Shown piece after piece: positions 10,833 to 20,942 of a stretch of DNA of 64,000 nucleotides. A model generated the notes under the pieces. The model searched no databases, was not told the DNA's origin, and saw only the letters and a program-made list of their open reading frames with translations. Numbering within the stretch: position 1 is the stretch's first letter; the number at the start of each line of letters is the position of its first letter. The position numbers were made by a program, and so were the translations under genes. Source of the DNA: Glandiceps talaboti (taxonomy: Eukaryota; Hemichordata; Enteropneusta; Spengelidae); assembly GCF_964340395.1 (NCBI RefSeq), contig NC_135554.1:5202975-5266974 (forward strand), in the 5' to 3' direction.

Positions 10833-11205
10833 ATAGAATTTAACTTTGATATTTTGATCTCCTGGGAAGTGTGAGAGATTAGGCTGTGGTGTTATTTCTC
10901 TGGAAAACTTCGAACTTTCGTGTTCTTTTAACATCGACATGATTTTAAAAATGCATTCTATCAACCACCATTGTGAAATTACTAAAAACTCTATCACTCG
11001 GTGTAGACATGCAGATAGGAAAGACTTTCTGCCTTCATGATGGAGGTAGCTACCTTCCGGATTTTTCATGAAGGCGCGACATTGCACAAATATCCATCAT
11101 CCATCTAATATTAGACTCTAGCTTAGATGCAACACAATTTTTGAACGATATTATGCCGATGAAAAGTACTGTGTACCTGCAAAGTCTAATATTATATATA
11201 GTGAT
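10833..11205. other. noncoding, nothing recognised
   Basis: One 98-codon minus-strand ORF covers part of it, but it shows no domain and no splice context and is probably chance. Confidence 0.35.
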
Positions 11206-11211
11206 ATGAGA

Positions 11212-11296
11212 GGCAGAGAGTCGGAGATAAAGACAAAGGCAGTAACAGACAGACAGAAAGAAAGACAGACAGACAACCAGACACACACGCGTGCGA

Positions 11297-11328
<32 letters not shown>

Positions 11329-11524
11329 TCTACCCAACACACACCCTGACAAACACGTCACCTGCAAGTCGCTTTTAAGATGGAAGAAGTTCAAAAGAAA
11401 CTAAAATCCACCCATAGCACATGATATATGCCACAGACGCAACCACATACAGACAGACACAGACACAGACAGACAGACACATACACACACACAGAGGGAC
11501 AAAGACAGGCAGGGACAGACAGAC

Positions 11525-11587
<63 letters not shown>

Positions 11588-11592
11588 GACAC
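11212..11592. repeat. ACAG / AGAC and CA simple-repeat cluster
   Basis: There are degenerate GACA repeats (approx. 11225-11280), alternating GCGC and CA (approx. 11281-11330) and a pure ACAG run (approx. 11535-11585). The ORFs across it on both strands are low-complexity. Confidence 0.9.
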
Positions 11593-12010
11593 ATAGAGGC
11601 ACAGAGATAGCTAAGAATGTCATGTTTGAAGATACCAAGACGTAATTTATATTCATACAATAAAACAAAGACAATTGCAGTCAAACAATAGTTATAATGA
11701 TCTCAAAATGAAATGTATAGAATCATTTCACGGAAGACATCTGTCCAATGGCCTTCATTATAATGTTATGGTATTCTGATCATCAAGTTTAACAGTGACA
11801 TGTTGAAGTTCCCGATCACCATCATCACTTAAGATGGAGAAGGTTTGAATCTGATGGTAAGACGGAATCGAATAGTATTGCATAAACATATATGTATATA
11901 TTTATTGTTGGAGAATTTTGAATTCTGTACAAATAATTTGCGAATGAATCTTTATCTATTCATTTGAAAGTACTTCAGTACAGTGTGGAAAAATGCTATA
12001 TAATAATTAA
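11593..12010. other. noncoding, nothing recognised
   Basis: AT-rich, with no supported exon. Confidence 0.4.
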
Positions 12011-12015
12011 CATCG

Positions 12016-12052
<37 letters not shown>

Positions 12053-12053
12053 T
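12011..12053. repeat. CAT trinucleotide run
   Basis: About 13 ATC/CAT units with one interruption. It is not in a supported coding frame. Confidence 0.95.
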
Positions 12054-12291
12054 GACTGAAGCTACTGTGTTGTATCTTCGACGAAGTGAAATTATTGCTA
12101 ATATAGTAATAAAACTATAACGTCAATCTCCCATTCATTTTTTCCAACATCTCAAGAGGTACTCCAACAAGATAAATTGTCATAGAATGTTTCAGTATCT
12201 ACATATGAGGTATGGGATAAATGGCAACAGCTACGGATACATTCAAATTCGAATTGTTTGATCATATGATATAATACGATATAATAGTTAC

Positions 12292-12416
12292 CTAAGCATT
12301 CGTTGATTCATTCTTGGTTGTTTCGATGCCGGCTTCGTTGTTGTTATTTCCCGAAATAAGGAGTGGATCGTCGTCGCCACTTACTAAAGCACGAGTTGGT
12401 TTGGCGTCGTCATTTT
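12292..12416 (-). CDS. possible coding exon, unrecognised acidic protein C-terminus
   Basis: The acceptor is ttatagttttttcag. Of the three frames only the one with two leading bases is open. It reads NDDAKPTRALVSGDDDPLLI, then an Asn-rich stretch, and ends NESTNA with TAG at 12292-12294. The TAG is directly followed by gtaact, so either this is the last exon or the stop coincides with a donor site. Codon composition is GC-richer than the flanks. No domain is recognised. Confidence 0.35.
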
Positions 12417-12888
12417 CTGAAAAAACTATAACATGATATGATATGACAATATAATAAATGTTAAAGATCATTAGTAAGTTAGACTAAACGTTATTTAAAT
12501 AGAACATTCTCAGACTAATACAACGTTAACATTGGTAGTGTTGTAGAAAGGTGAAATTCGAAAAAAAGATATATTTGCATAAATAACATTCTTTACTGAG
12601 CAACACTGTAACTTGAGTCAATTTTACAGGCACAGTGATAATTACCACCACTCTTGTTACACGTCACACATCCAGTATTCGTATTCGTACAAGGGCTGTG
12701 TGGAATAGCTATTATACAAACGTTTTACATTATGTTAAATAGTGTAGACTGGATATAGGAAATAAAAGTGCCAATGGCGTTGCAGCACAACTGTTGAGAG
12801 TAAACTTTAATTTTCTGTCATGATTGTGTTCTTGTTGCTAGACATATTTGCACTCATATTTTTTGAAGATTTATTGTAATGCCTACCC

Positions 12889-13086
12889 AATCTGATTAAA
12901 ATCTGATTTGGTGAGAGCGGTTAGATGTCTTTATTTACCTTTATTTCCAACATGTTGTGTCATTTGTTTTGTTCCATGTGATAGCCGCCTTCCCGTCCCG
13001 GAACAAGACGAACGGCACAAAACGATGGAAATAGAGATAATAAAGACATCTAGCCGCTCTCACCACATAAGATTTTAATCAGATTG
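12889..13086. mobile_element. MITE with long inverted repeats and target duplication
   Basis: The ends are inverted repeats of about 60 bp: left aatctgattaaaatctgatt, then ggtgagagcgg and agatgtctttatt. The right end read on the other strand starts aatctgattaaaatcttatg and continues the same way. Both sides are flanked by the direct repeat atgcctaccc (12879-12888 and 13087-13096). Total length is about 197 bp with no coding capacity. A target duplication of 10-11 bp suggests mobilisation by a Mutator-like or other long-TSD transposase. Confidence 0.85.
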
Positions 13087-13316
13087 ATGCCTACCCATTC
13101 ATGGTGTTATATATGCAATGTAAACTATCGTTAATACTGTTGTTATGAGCATAGTCTTGTTACTAGCCGCATCTGCATACATTTTTTGAACGTATGTCAC
13201 TGGTGATATATTGGCATTATATGTCATCACAAACATAATTCAGCGACATTACCCTTAAAATAGGAAGTCTACCTTGTCACAATTAGAAAGAACAGAAGGA
13301 TGCCTACGAAACTTAC

Positions 13317-13420
13317 CGGATATTCCAATGGAAAATCGTTTCGAGGAAATCTTGTCTTGTGTTGTTGAGTTACGATGCAAACTCGGAGAGCTCTAAGTCT
13401 ACTTGATCGATCACAGACTT
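13317..13420 (-). CDS. possible upstream exon of the 12.3 kb gene candidate
   Basis: A strong donor ATCCG|gtaagttt lies at 13311-13316. The frame that joins the exon at 12292-12416 (one leftover G plus two leading A) is open back to a TAG about 80 nt upstream, with no ATG. The region is therefore either a 5' untranslated exon or a coding exon whose acceptor I could not place. The right edge given is approximate. Confidence 0.25.
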
Positions 13421-14980
13421 TTTATGTCATTGTGTTGCTTGTATAAGTTTTCTTCAAAACAGTAACGCGAAAACACTGCATGGTTTCCGCTGCTTTAGCT
13501 TGAAGAACATAAATCTTCAGTATAGGTAAATACTACTATATCTTGTTAGTTATTGTAAATTTTATTTGTTGATTTGCTAAGTACGAACATGTTTTGAAGT
13601 AGTTTTCCATTCAGATATCATGTGGTTAAAATGTACTATAAAGTAATAAATCAGAACGTTAAACTGTAAAACACAGCAAAAAATAAAATAGAATATTTGC
13701 AAAGAAATAAAAACACGTCTGTTCGGTTGTTTATTTTTCCAATAAACTGCACATTGAAGTTGGTAAATTCTGAATTCAAACACCCAGGGATCATTCACAA
13801 TTATAGTTTGTAGTTAATATTTACTTGAACCAACCATATGGAAAAATGCCTTGTTAGCCAATTGGACCAGTAAGAAATCGGCTTTTTCCTACCTCCATTT
13901 TGATTTTCAACGCGAAATAGAATTTTTAAAACTACAAATAAAATTGAACCTTTACTCACACTATTTAAAACTATTCTATAAAATTTACAAATAGAAATAT
14001 TATCTAATTTGAGTGCCCAAAGTTGATCGTTGCACTGACAGGGCGCAGAGGTACCTCACCCCCCCCCCCCATTTTAATTTGTACAAATTTAATATTTCTG
14101 TTCGATTCAAGTTGAAGAGAATGGAATCCGAAGCCTGTGTGTTCGAGCTCCACCGAAGAGGGCGACCTGAAACACCATACGTATCACAGGCATGTTTTAT
14201 GAAACAGTTGTGTTCTTTGTTCTTTGTTCGTACTTTTAATTATTTTTTTTTGTTTGCTTTTCTTTGTTTGGGGTCTATTCAAAAACGTCGGAGTGTATTA
14301 GACGGTGGTGGTGGGTTAGGCATTGGATAAGTAGTTGGCTATCAGTCAATGTGCTGGACGGCTCCCGGGGACAGCTGGATCATTTGACAATTGGTATGCC
14401 TTTAACGGTGGTGGTGACTCTCTATAGCAGTACTTATATCTGTCCCATTTGTCCTATCAAGATTTTCCCGAATAAGGGAGCCTTCGGAAATTACAGAAGG
14501 GAGGGGATCAAGCCTGGTCTGTTGTACAAGATGTGACCTTCCCTGATTCCATTGTGCTAAAAATGGTTCTCCATCAGCTTTCTTTCTCTAAAAAATAATC
14601 CTCCTCTTTTCAAATATTTCAAAAACATGGATTCACCATGGTTACACAGCTTCCCTATCACGTCCGGTGGTAAGGGTTAACCATTTGATTTCGGGGGAGG
14701 GAGCTGGATGAATTGGAACTACCACAATTTTTTTTTCAACCACCATGACAGCAATAGTTTTCCAAGTAGGGGTACAGCAATTTTCTTTTAAATATATGCT
14801 TTATAAATTTGACTTTTCACCGCATCAAGTCGAGTCATGTTACTTTTTATTTTTGAAATTAAATTTCCTCATAACAGGATCCCGGAGACATTCATGATTC
14901 TTTAATATTCCCAAAGTGGCCAGTAAAAATAGAAAGTAGACAGGTAAGGTTGAATAGAAGTTTGAGGGAGCCAAGTGGAC
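13421..14980. other. noncoding, nothing recognised
   Basis: A poly-C tract lies at about 14058-14070. Two plus-strand ORFs (14013-14330 and 14264-14536) show no domain and no splice context. Confidence 0.4.
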
Positions 14981-15300
14981 ATTTTTGAAATTCAAGGATT
15001 CAAAGAGTACTTCTGGTGCTATTGTATCATATCAAGGTAGTAATAATACATGGTGCTGAATCAAAATACAGGGGTGCAGTGTAGGGGTGGGTACCCCTAG
15101 AAAGTTATGAAATTGAAGAACTAAAAGAATGCTTTGTGGTGCTATTTAATATATCAAGGTGTCAACAATACCAGTTTAACTTTGAATCAAAATACAAGAG
15201 AGCATGGGGGTGCGTACGAGGTTCACCCCCTCCCTCTTTTGAATTTTTGAAATTTAAGGACTAAGAGAGTGCTATCTGGTGTTATTCAGAAAACAAACAC
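14980..15300. repeat. degenerate tandem repeat, period about 130 bp
   Basis: Three diverged units share gaaattcaaggattc, an a/g-rich stretch, tggtgctatt, atatcaaggt and aatcaaaatacaggg, starting near 14985, 15108 and 15247. Confidence 0.6.
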
Positions 15301-16790
15301 CAAGAAAAATCCTCAAAGTATATTGTTGCATGCCATACCATTTAAAATTATTGTATCATTATGAAAAATTACAGGATTCATTAAAGGTACTAAGTCGGGT
15401 CAGTATTCTTAGTAATTTGATTTGATGGTAGAGATTCAGTTTGTTTCAGCATTTGCCAAAGTATAAAACTGCCTATGGCGGTGGCACCAGAAACACATGT
15501 ACCAGGGAATTTGACATTTATAGCATTTCTGCACTTGCAGCACAATAATATTTTTTTACGCTCATACCATGGAAACTATTTTTTTATGTCTCTAAAATCC
15601 TCCAGTGAAAGATTACACTTGTGCTCAATAGAGAAACTGGCTGTCAGTAGGAAGTTTTAGTACAGTTTGAGACTTAGAGCTACAGTCGATAGAAGATCGC
15701 TGTATGCATTATATTCTTTCACAGTGCATGCAAAAACGGGCCTTTAATGAAATCATTACAGTGTCACATGGGCTCGAAAATTTTAATGGCTACAATTGTT
15801 TATATTGCTGATAATCAACATTTCAACTTGACTACTTCTACATCCTCACTATGCACGGCACCTACGTCATTGTTTATTTTGCATTTTAGCAGTTGTTTGA
15901 GGGTGTGTAATAAACGTCATGTCACATGAGTGAGTGAAACACCAAGCCTACGATTTTAGCTGTAAAAATCAACATTGACAATGTTTCTATGCAACAAGCA
16001 TTCCAGTAAGTTTTCCTTTATATGTGAAATGGTCGCTTTAGTCAAGCAAAGTCTATTCTAGTCACAAACGGGGTACAAGAGATTTAGACGGAATATGCCG
16101 TAAGTGCCGTAAACAGGATAGTTTTCGACAGAAGTAGCAGACGATTATCAACATGTGATGCATTAGTAGGGAGTCAACCTCTTTTCGAAATTGGCGGGGG
16201 GGGGGGGCATCCTGTTTTGAAATTTTGGGTAGGGGATGCCATTGTGTTTTGGATTTGGATGAAAGAAAAGAATCCACGAATCTACAGTGGCATGACCTTG
16301 TCTGAACTTTAGTATTTTTTCCTGTCCCTATTTTAAAATATTACTTCACCTGGAGTGTGGCTCAAACTTAACTTTACATATACATATGCAATGTATTACC
16401 TACCACACTAGTTACAGTACATATGTCATGTATCTCTGAAACTGGATGTGTAATCTATATAATTCTCTATTATAACCACTTTGTAAGATATAACATTATC
16501 TTTAACTGTAATTATTGTAATGTTTCGGCGATTTGTTGATAAAAACTGAAAAAATCAAGGTGACCTTGAAAACCCCAAGAAATCTCTCACCCCCGGAGGT
16601 CACTAATACATAGCCAACAATCAGATGCTCTAACCTTTTTACTGTCATAGTAAGCCCGTTCCCATCTAAAGTCTGAACCTGTTTCGATTCGAATATTGTC
16701 TTTTAAAGATGTGAAATGTTAATATTGCCTTAAAAGTCCAAATCTCCCCAACCAATGATACTACCATTAAGTGTACCGACCTTTAGTATA
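15301..16790. other. noncoding, nothing recognised
   Basis: It includes a poly-G tract (approx. 16195-16207). Small ORFs at 15475-15929 show no supporting feature. Confidence 0.4.
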
Positions 16791-16809
16791 ATGATGCCAT
16801 TTAACTTTT

Positions 16810-17160
16810 AACATATTTCAACCCTGTGTAAGTTATACAGAATACTTTCTGATATGGTGGTGCTGTTTTGTAAAGTTTGGAGATTATTGCTTGAAAGGCT
16901 CTGAATATCCTAAAAATGGCTTTTAAGAGAGCCTTCTAGGGAGAGACCACGAGGATCCCCCCCTCCAAAAAAAGGTGGACATATCCCTTTCCCAAGCTCT
17001 TCCCTACATTTTACTGTGAAGATACTATCAACATTTATTTCACAAATATTTCAACCCTGTGCAGTTGCTTTATATTGGTGCTGTCTTGTAAAGCTTGGCA
17101 ATTACTAATAGTCTCAAAATTCACTTTTAAGAGTAAAAACCTTCAAGGCTTCTAAAAGGA
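16810..17160. repeat. diverged duplication, offset about 233 bp
   Basis: Both halves carry atttcaaccctgtg, then ggtgctgt and ttgtaaagtttgg or ttgtaaagcttgg, then cttttaagag. The first block starts near 16815, the second near 17048. Confidence 0.5.
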
Positions 17161-17640
17161 GATGACAGTGCTATCATGGGATCTTATCAAGTATTTACAA
17201 GATTGTCAAGCAGTACAGTCCACATTGAGTCACGATCAAAAAATGGCTGTCATGTGAATATGATATACAGGGGGGGGGGGGGTAATCATGATTTAGAATT
17301 AAGTGTTAGGGGGCAGCCTCTTTTCGGTTTTACATAAAAGGGAGTCCAATTTTACATAGAGGCTGGGGGGGGGGGGGGCAGAGGGCCGATGGAAAAATCC
17401 ACTGTTTTCAACCGAGGTCTTTCACACACATTTAATTCACCTCTTCTTGTAAACCAATAGTCGCATTTCCGGTTCCAAGAAGCATTACGCGACATGATGT
17501 CGCTTATGTTGTTACAGTTATAATAGTCTTGTTTTGTCTATATTACCTTTGAAATAACATTTTCATTAGGAAATTATGGAAACAAATATTGACATCTTTG
17601 ATTATGAATGATTTTGTTCTGGCTAAATGCCATCAATGAC
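17161..17640. other. noncoding with poly-G tracts
   Basis: G runs lie near 17271-17282 and 17366-17378. Nothing else is recognised. Confidence 0.5.
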
Positions 17641-17845
17641 AGACAGTGATTTTACAGGTGAACCCAGGGTACAGTCAGGTGACAACCATCCCCCTGAGTA
17701 GCACGTGCAAACCCCTCAGTACATACACAACACATGGCATTGTATGGAGAGATGTGCAATGCATCTTGGAACTGGTAACATGCATGTCTGTGACTATGAC
17801 ACAAACATCCTGCCACATCCTGAACGAGGGGTGGTCTTAAAGAAG

Positions 17846-17880
17846 AGCCGCCAGCGGCGAGTCTGGGTAACCGAGACTAG
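17846..17880. repeat. dispersed palindromic repeat, copy 2
   Basis: agagccgccagcggc is followed by AGTCTGGGTAACCGAGACT (17860-17878). It matches copy 1 at 4118-4161 in the order of blocks. Confidence 0.55.
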
Positions 17881-18204
17881 CTCTCACTCTGCAAATCTAG
17901 TGCGCCCTCTTGTGGTTGACTACCTGAGAAATGGCTGGAACTTCAGTAACCCAAATATGGCGTATTGACATAAAAATACTTGTAATATAATGCTGCTGAT
18001 ACCATCTAACATATATATTGCATACATGTGTGGCAAATTCTGGCAAAAAGGTCCTGTGGACTTCAGAGATTCTGTATTTTCAAAGTATGTGTACCCCCCC
18101 CCCTCCCAACCCACTGTCTATGGTGAAATTTACAATCGAGCTTCATTTAGCTGTTGAATATATTTGAATATATATATATATATAGTACCGCTATATAATT
18201 TAAC

Positions 18205-18720
18205 CCAGTGAATGTTTCACTTTCATATTGCATCACTTGCCTGAAGGGCACACCATTTATTTTTTGGTTCACCAATTACCTTAGTCTTTAAGGTACGCCA
18301 TGACGAGGCGCCCTCACACGTGTGAGAGTAGGCCGATGAGGGCGGAAAATCACAACATATCTTACAGTCTACGTTTACCTTAATGCACATCATTTATATT
18401 CATATGTACATCATTTACTTTAATACATGCATCATTCGCCTTGGGTGTCATTTTTTTTACATGGCACATCATGCGTCTTGTGTATGATTTGATACTAGGT
18501 TATCAGCTATCTGGTGTCATTTATTTTTATGATGCACCATGCATGTGTAACTTATTTTCAATTTTTCATCATTTGCCTTTGTGTGGGCATCGTTTATATT
18601 CATAGTGCATTACTTGCTTTACGTGTGTTATTTATTTTCATATACGAATCACTTGCCCTTATGTGTGTGTTATTTGTTCTCACAGATGCTTAATTTACAT
18701 TTATAAGTCACTTACGTTAG
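18205..18720. repeat. degenerate minisatellite, unit about 45 bp, interrupted by hairpin H4
   Basis: Variants of tgtgtcatttattttcat followed by tgcatcacttgcctt recur about ten times with heavy divergence. The hairpin repeat 18283-18370 sits within it and breaks its periodicity. Confidence 0.6.
18283..18370. repeat. dispersed hairpin repeat, copy H4
   Basis: Left arm agtctttaaggtacgccatg; right arm gatgagggcggaaaatcac, ending cttacagtct. It has the same architecture as H1-H3. Confidence 0.7.
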
Positions 18721-19050
18721 CATGTATAAAACAGTTATTTTGCATTCATCATCGTCGCAAATCGAATGTAGAAGAATAACAAAAAGTAAGTAACTTATAG
18801 ATGACACTTACCACTCCTAGCCATCAGGTGTAGATGATGTATGCTTGATATCTTGTAGATATAATAGACATTGCCTTGAATGACAGCCACAAAAGGCAGA
18901 TGATAGTACTTTCAGTTGATCAGTATATGTATAGATAACTTACGGTATAATTTATTTAAATTCTCATCCTTCAAGACCAAATAGGAATTTACTGTGAGCA
19001 CTGTAAACAACTGCAGGTTATGATATGGCAAGTCTGGAAAAAAGGTCCCC
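18721..19050. other. noncoding, nothing recognised
   Basis: A short block, ggcaagtctggaaaaaaggtc (approx. 19027-19047), resembles ggcaaattctggcaaaaaggtc near 18032, which hints at another old repeat. Confidence 0.35.
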
Positions 19051-19085
19051 TGAACGTTAGACTATTTCTAACAGTCTAACGTTCA
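19051..19085. repeat. perfect 13-bp inverted repeat
   Basis: Arms tgaacgttagact (19051-19063) and agtctaacgttca (19073-19085) with a 9-bp loop. Confidence 0.8.
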
Positions 19086-19175
19086 TATTATCTAGTCAAT
19101 GCTAGGGGTGTCATCGCTGCCAAGCAATTCTTTGTCGCCTTTTTTGAGTTGCCATAACATATCCAAGGGGACACA

Positions 19176-19180
<5 letters not shown>

Positions 19181-19219
<39 letters not shown>

Positions 19220-19289
19220 CACACTCACACTCACACACACACACACACACACACTCACACTCACACTCACACTCACACTCACACTCACA

Positions 19290-19327
<38 letters not shown>
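19181..19327. repeat. CA / CACACT compound microsatellite
   Basis: CA runs alternate twice with blocks of the hexamer CACACT. Confidence 0.95.
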
Positions 19328-19330
<3 letters not shown>

Positions 19331-19417
19331 CTTGACTGCGAATAATGTCAAGGGCACTCTCAATCATACAAACATATAGTTTGTATGTTTGGTGTTAAAA
19401 TAGCTTGAATATGATAC

Positions 19418-19615
19418 ATGGCGAAGATGACGAATGCAGATGGAAACGCGGCGATGACAAATACGGACGGAGATGTACGCGGTGAAAATATAAACGGTGG
19501 CGAAACTGCGAAATTTGTGTCTGTGGATGTTATGTATGAGAGAAAGGCCATAGAGAGGCAAGTGAAAATACTACCGACCAACCGACAAACCGGTCACCAA
19601 CTTAACCTAGCCTGA
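19418..19615 (+). CDS. small ORF, unrecognised hydrophilic protein
   Basis: A true ATG (tacATGG) opens 65 codons that start MAKMTNADGNAAMTNTDGDV and contain KFVSVDVMYERKAIERQ. Composition is Asn/Asp/Thr-rich with GC-richer codons than the surroundings. A possible donor (CAA|gtgaaa, 19559-19564) lies near its end. A further open stretch in another frame (19611-19770) contains CLCICNTDCEKGPRCEV. No domain is recognised. If real, this gene converges with the minus-strand array gene whose polyA signal is at 19797-19802. Confidence 0.25.
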   Translation: MAKMTNADGNAAMTNTDGDVRGENINGGETAKFVSVDVMYERKAIERQVKILPTNRQTGHQLNLA

Positions 19616-19796
19616 GGACAACCAAAAATGAGAAGAAAGAGAAAAAGATGAAATGTTTGTGTATATGTAATACCGACTGCGAAAAAGGACCGAGATGCGA
19701 GGTAGTTGACGATGAAGACGAAATTATTTTTAATTTGGAGGTTGGGAAAGAGAAAGGGGAAGGGATATAGAAACTAGTCACTCATTCATTCATTCA

Positions 19797-19802
19797 TTTA
19801 TT
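19797..19802 (-). terminator. polyadenylation signal of the array gene
   Basis: AATAAA on the minus strand lies 43 nt after the stop codon of the terminal exon at 19845-19889. It is the expected place and distance for a transcript whose last exon this is, but AATAAA is common in AT-rich DNA and here overlaps an ATGA repeat. Confidence 0.5.
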
Positions 19803-19844
19803 CATACAATCATATTTAAAAAAGAAAAACAATTTTATCAAATT

Positions 19845-19889
19845 TTAATAATCACATTCTTGGGTCTTCGAATTCATCTTGGGTCCATC
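19845..19889 (-). CDS. terminal coding exon (exon C) of the array gene
   Basis: The acceptor ttaattcactttag precedes GATGGACCCAAGATG, which resembles the start of every array exon (GATGGAACTCAAGG). Read in phase 0, as delivered by exon A, it gives DGPKMNSKTQECDY and TAA. An AATAAA follows 43 nt downstream. The exon therefore looks like the 3' end of the transcription unit that contains the array. Function unknown. Confidence 0.5.
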   Translation of the reverse strand, partial: DGPKMNSKTQECDY

Positions 19890-20463
19890 CTAAAGTGAAT
19901 TAATAAAAGTATTTATTGAAACAACAGCCATTCGAATTGTAATATTTACTAAATCCTTAAACAAAATTGCTAACATCTAATATTCCATTGTGTAATGTGG
20001 TTCATATAATGCATGAGCATCATTCTACATCATGGCACTGTGAAATTATTTCACAAGTTTGTATGTCATTCATTCTCCAGTGTTCGAGATATGAGTCAAA
20101 ACACTCTATTACTTTACTAAGCTCTAAAAACATATTACTGCTGATAATATCATAATTGAATGTATAAAACAATAGACAATATATTTACATATTGAATGAT
20201 TGTAATATCTACACTCAAAATTGCAATTACTTAAACTGACCTTTTAGAAAAATTACTTCAATACAATGTTTATTTTACTCTAATTTTAGCCTGAAAATAC
20301 TTGTGAACTAAGCTTGTCATGTGATTAGTAATCAGAAGGCCACCCTCTCCCCCTTAGATTGTACTTGTATTTATCATTGATGACAGGAGAAAAATATTGA
20401 CAATAAGTTAACACATTGATGAAATTATGTCGACTAATTTTAAAATTCAGAATGTTGACTCAC

Positions 20464-20537
20464 ATCTGTGGCATTCGCAGTCGTTGTCACATCCATCCAG
20501 CTCCAGTCTTCGTACCATCTTCCGTGGCCTTGTAATC
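20464..20537 (-). CDS. divergent array-type exon A
   Basis: A 74-nt exon lies between the acceptor tttactcacttaag and a strong donor ACAGAT|gtgagt. It starts GATTACAAGGCCACGGAAGA, homologous to the array exon. Two frames are open. The homologous one reads ITRPRKMVRRLELDGCDNDC and continues ECHR. The one that joins exon B and exon C in phase reads LQGHGRWYEDWSWMDVTTTA. Only a transcript can tell which is used. The downstream intron leads to exon C. Confidence 0.5.
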
Positions 20538-20786
20538 CTTAAGTGAGTAAATAAAAGATAATTCATTTATTTATTGAATGAAAAGAAATTTATTAAAATT
20601 TTAATGTTTACACTCAAAATTACTAATATTGACTAACTTCTTTGTTGCTACTTATCATGTGATAAGAATTCACAAGGCCACCCCCTCTCCCCCTTAGATA
20701 ACTTGTATTTATCATTGATGACAGAAGAAAAAAATATTGCCCAAAAACAAATTGATGAAATTTATGGCGACTCGATGTTGACCCAC

Positions 20787-20865
20787 TTCTGTGGTGTTTG
20801 CAATCAGTGTCACACCCATCCCTCTCCACTCTTTGTATCATCATCTGTGACCTTGTAATCCATTG
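20787..20865 (-). CDS. divergent array-type exon B
   Basis: A 79-nt exon lies between the acceptor gtaccttcag and the donor CAGAA|gtgggt. In phase 0 it reads QWITRSQMMIQRVERDGCDT and continues DCKHHR, parallel to WNSRSRKMTRTQ of the array exons. The 3' half carries a Cys/His pattern (GCDTDCKHH, compare GCDNDCECH in exon A) that the amplified exon lacks. The phase fits an upstream 80-nt array exon. No known domain is recognised. Confidence 0.5.
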
Positions 20866-20942
20866 CTGAAGGTACAAAATATTGGGCAACAAAATCTAAT
20901 GACCATTTTCAGTAATTTTACAAATCCAAAATCTTCACTTAC

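Noticed and set aside
10791-11087. 98-codon minus-strand ORF
   Set aside because: It overlaps the end of a noncoding duplication and shows no domain, splice signal or codon bias.
14013-14536. Two overlapping plus-strand ORFs
   Set aside because: Composition follows poly-C and poly-T tracts; no domain and no splice context.
17646-17968. Two overlapping plus-strand ORFs
   Set aside because: They overlap the palindromic repeat at 17846-17880, are open in two frames at once and show no domain.
1-20000. tRNA genes
   Set aside because: I looked for the B-box pattern GGTTCGANTCC with a matching A box on both strands and found no convincing pair.
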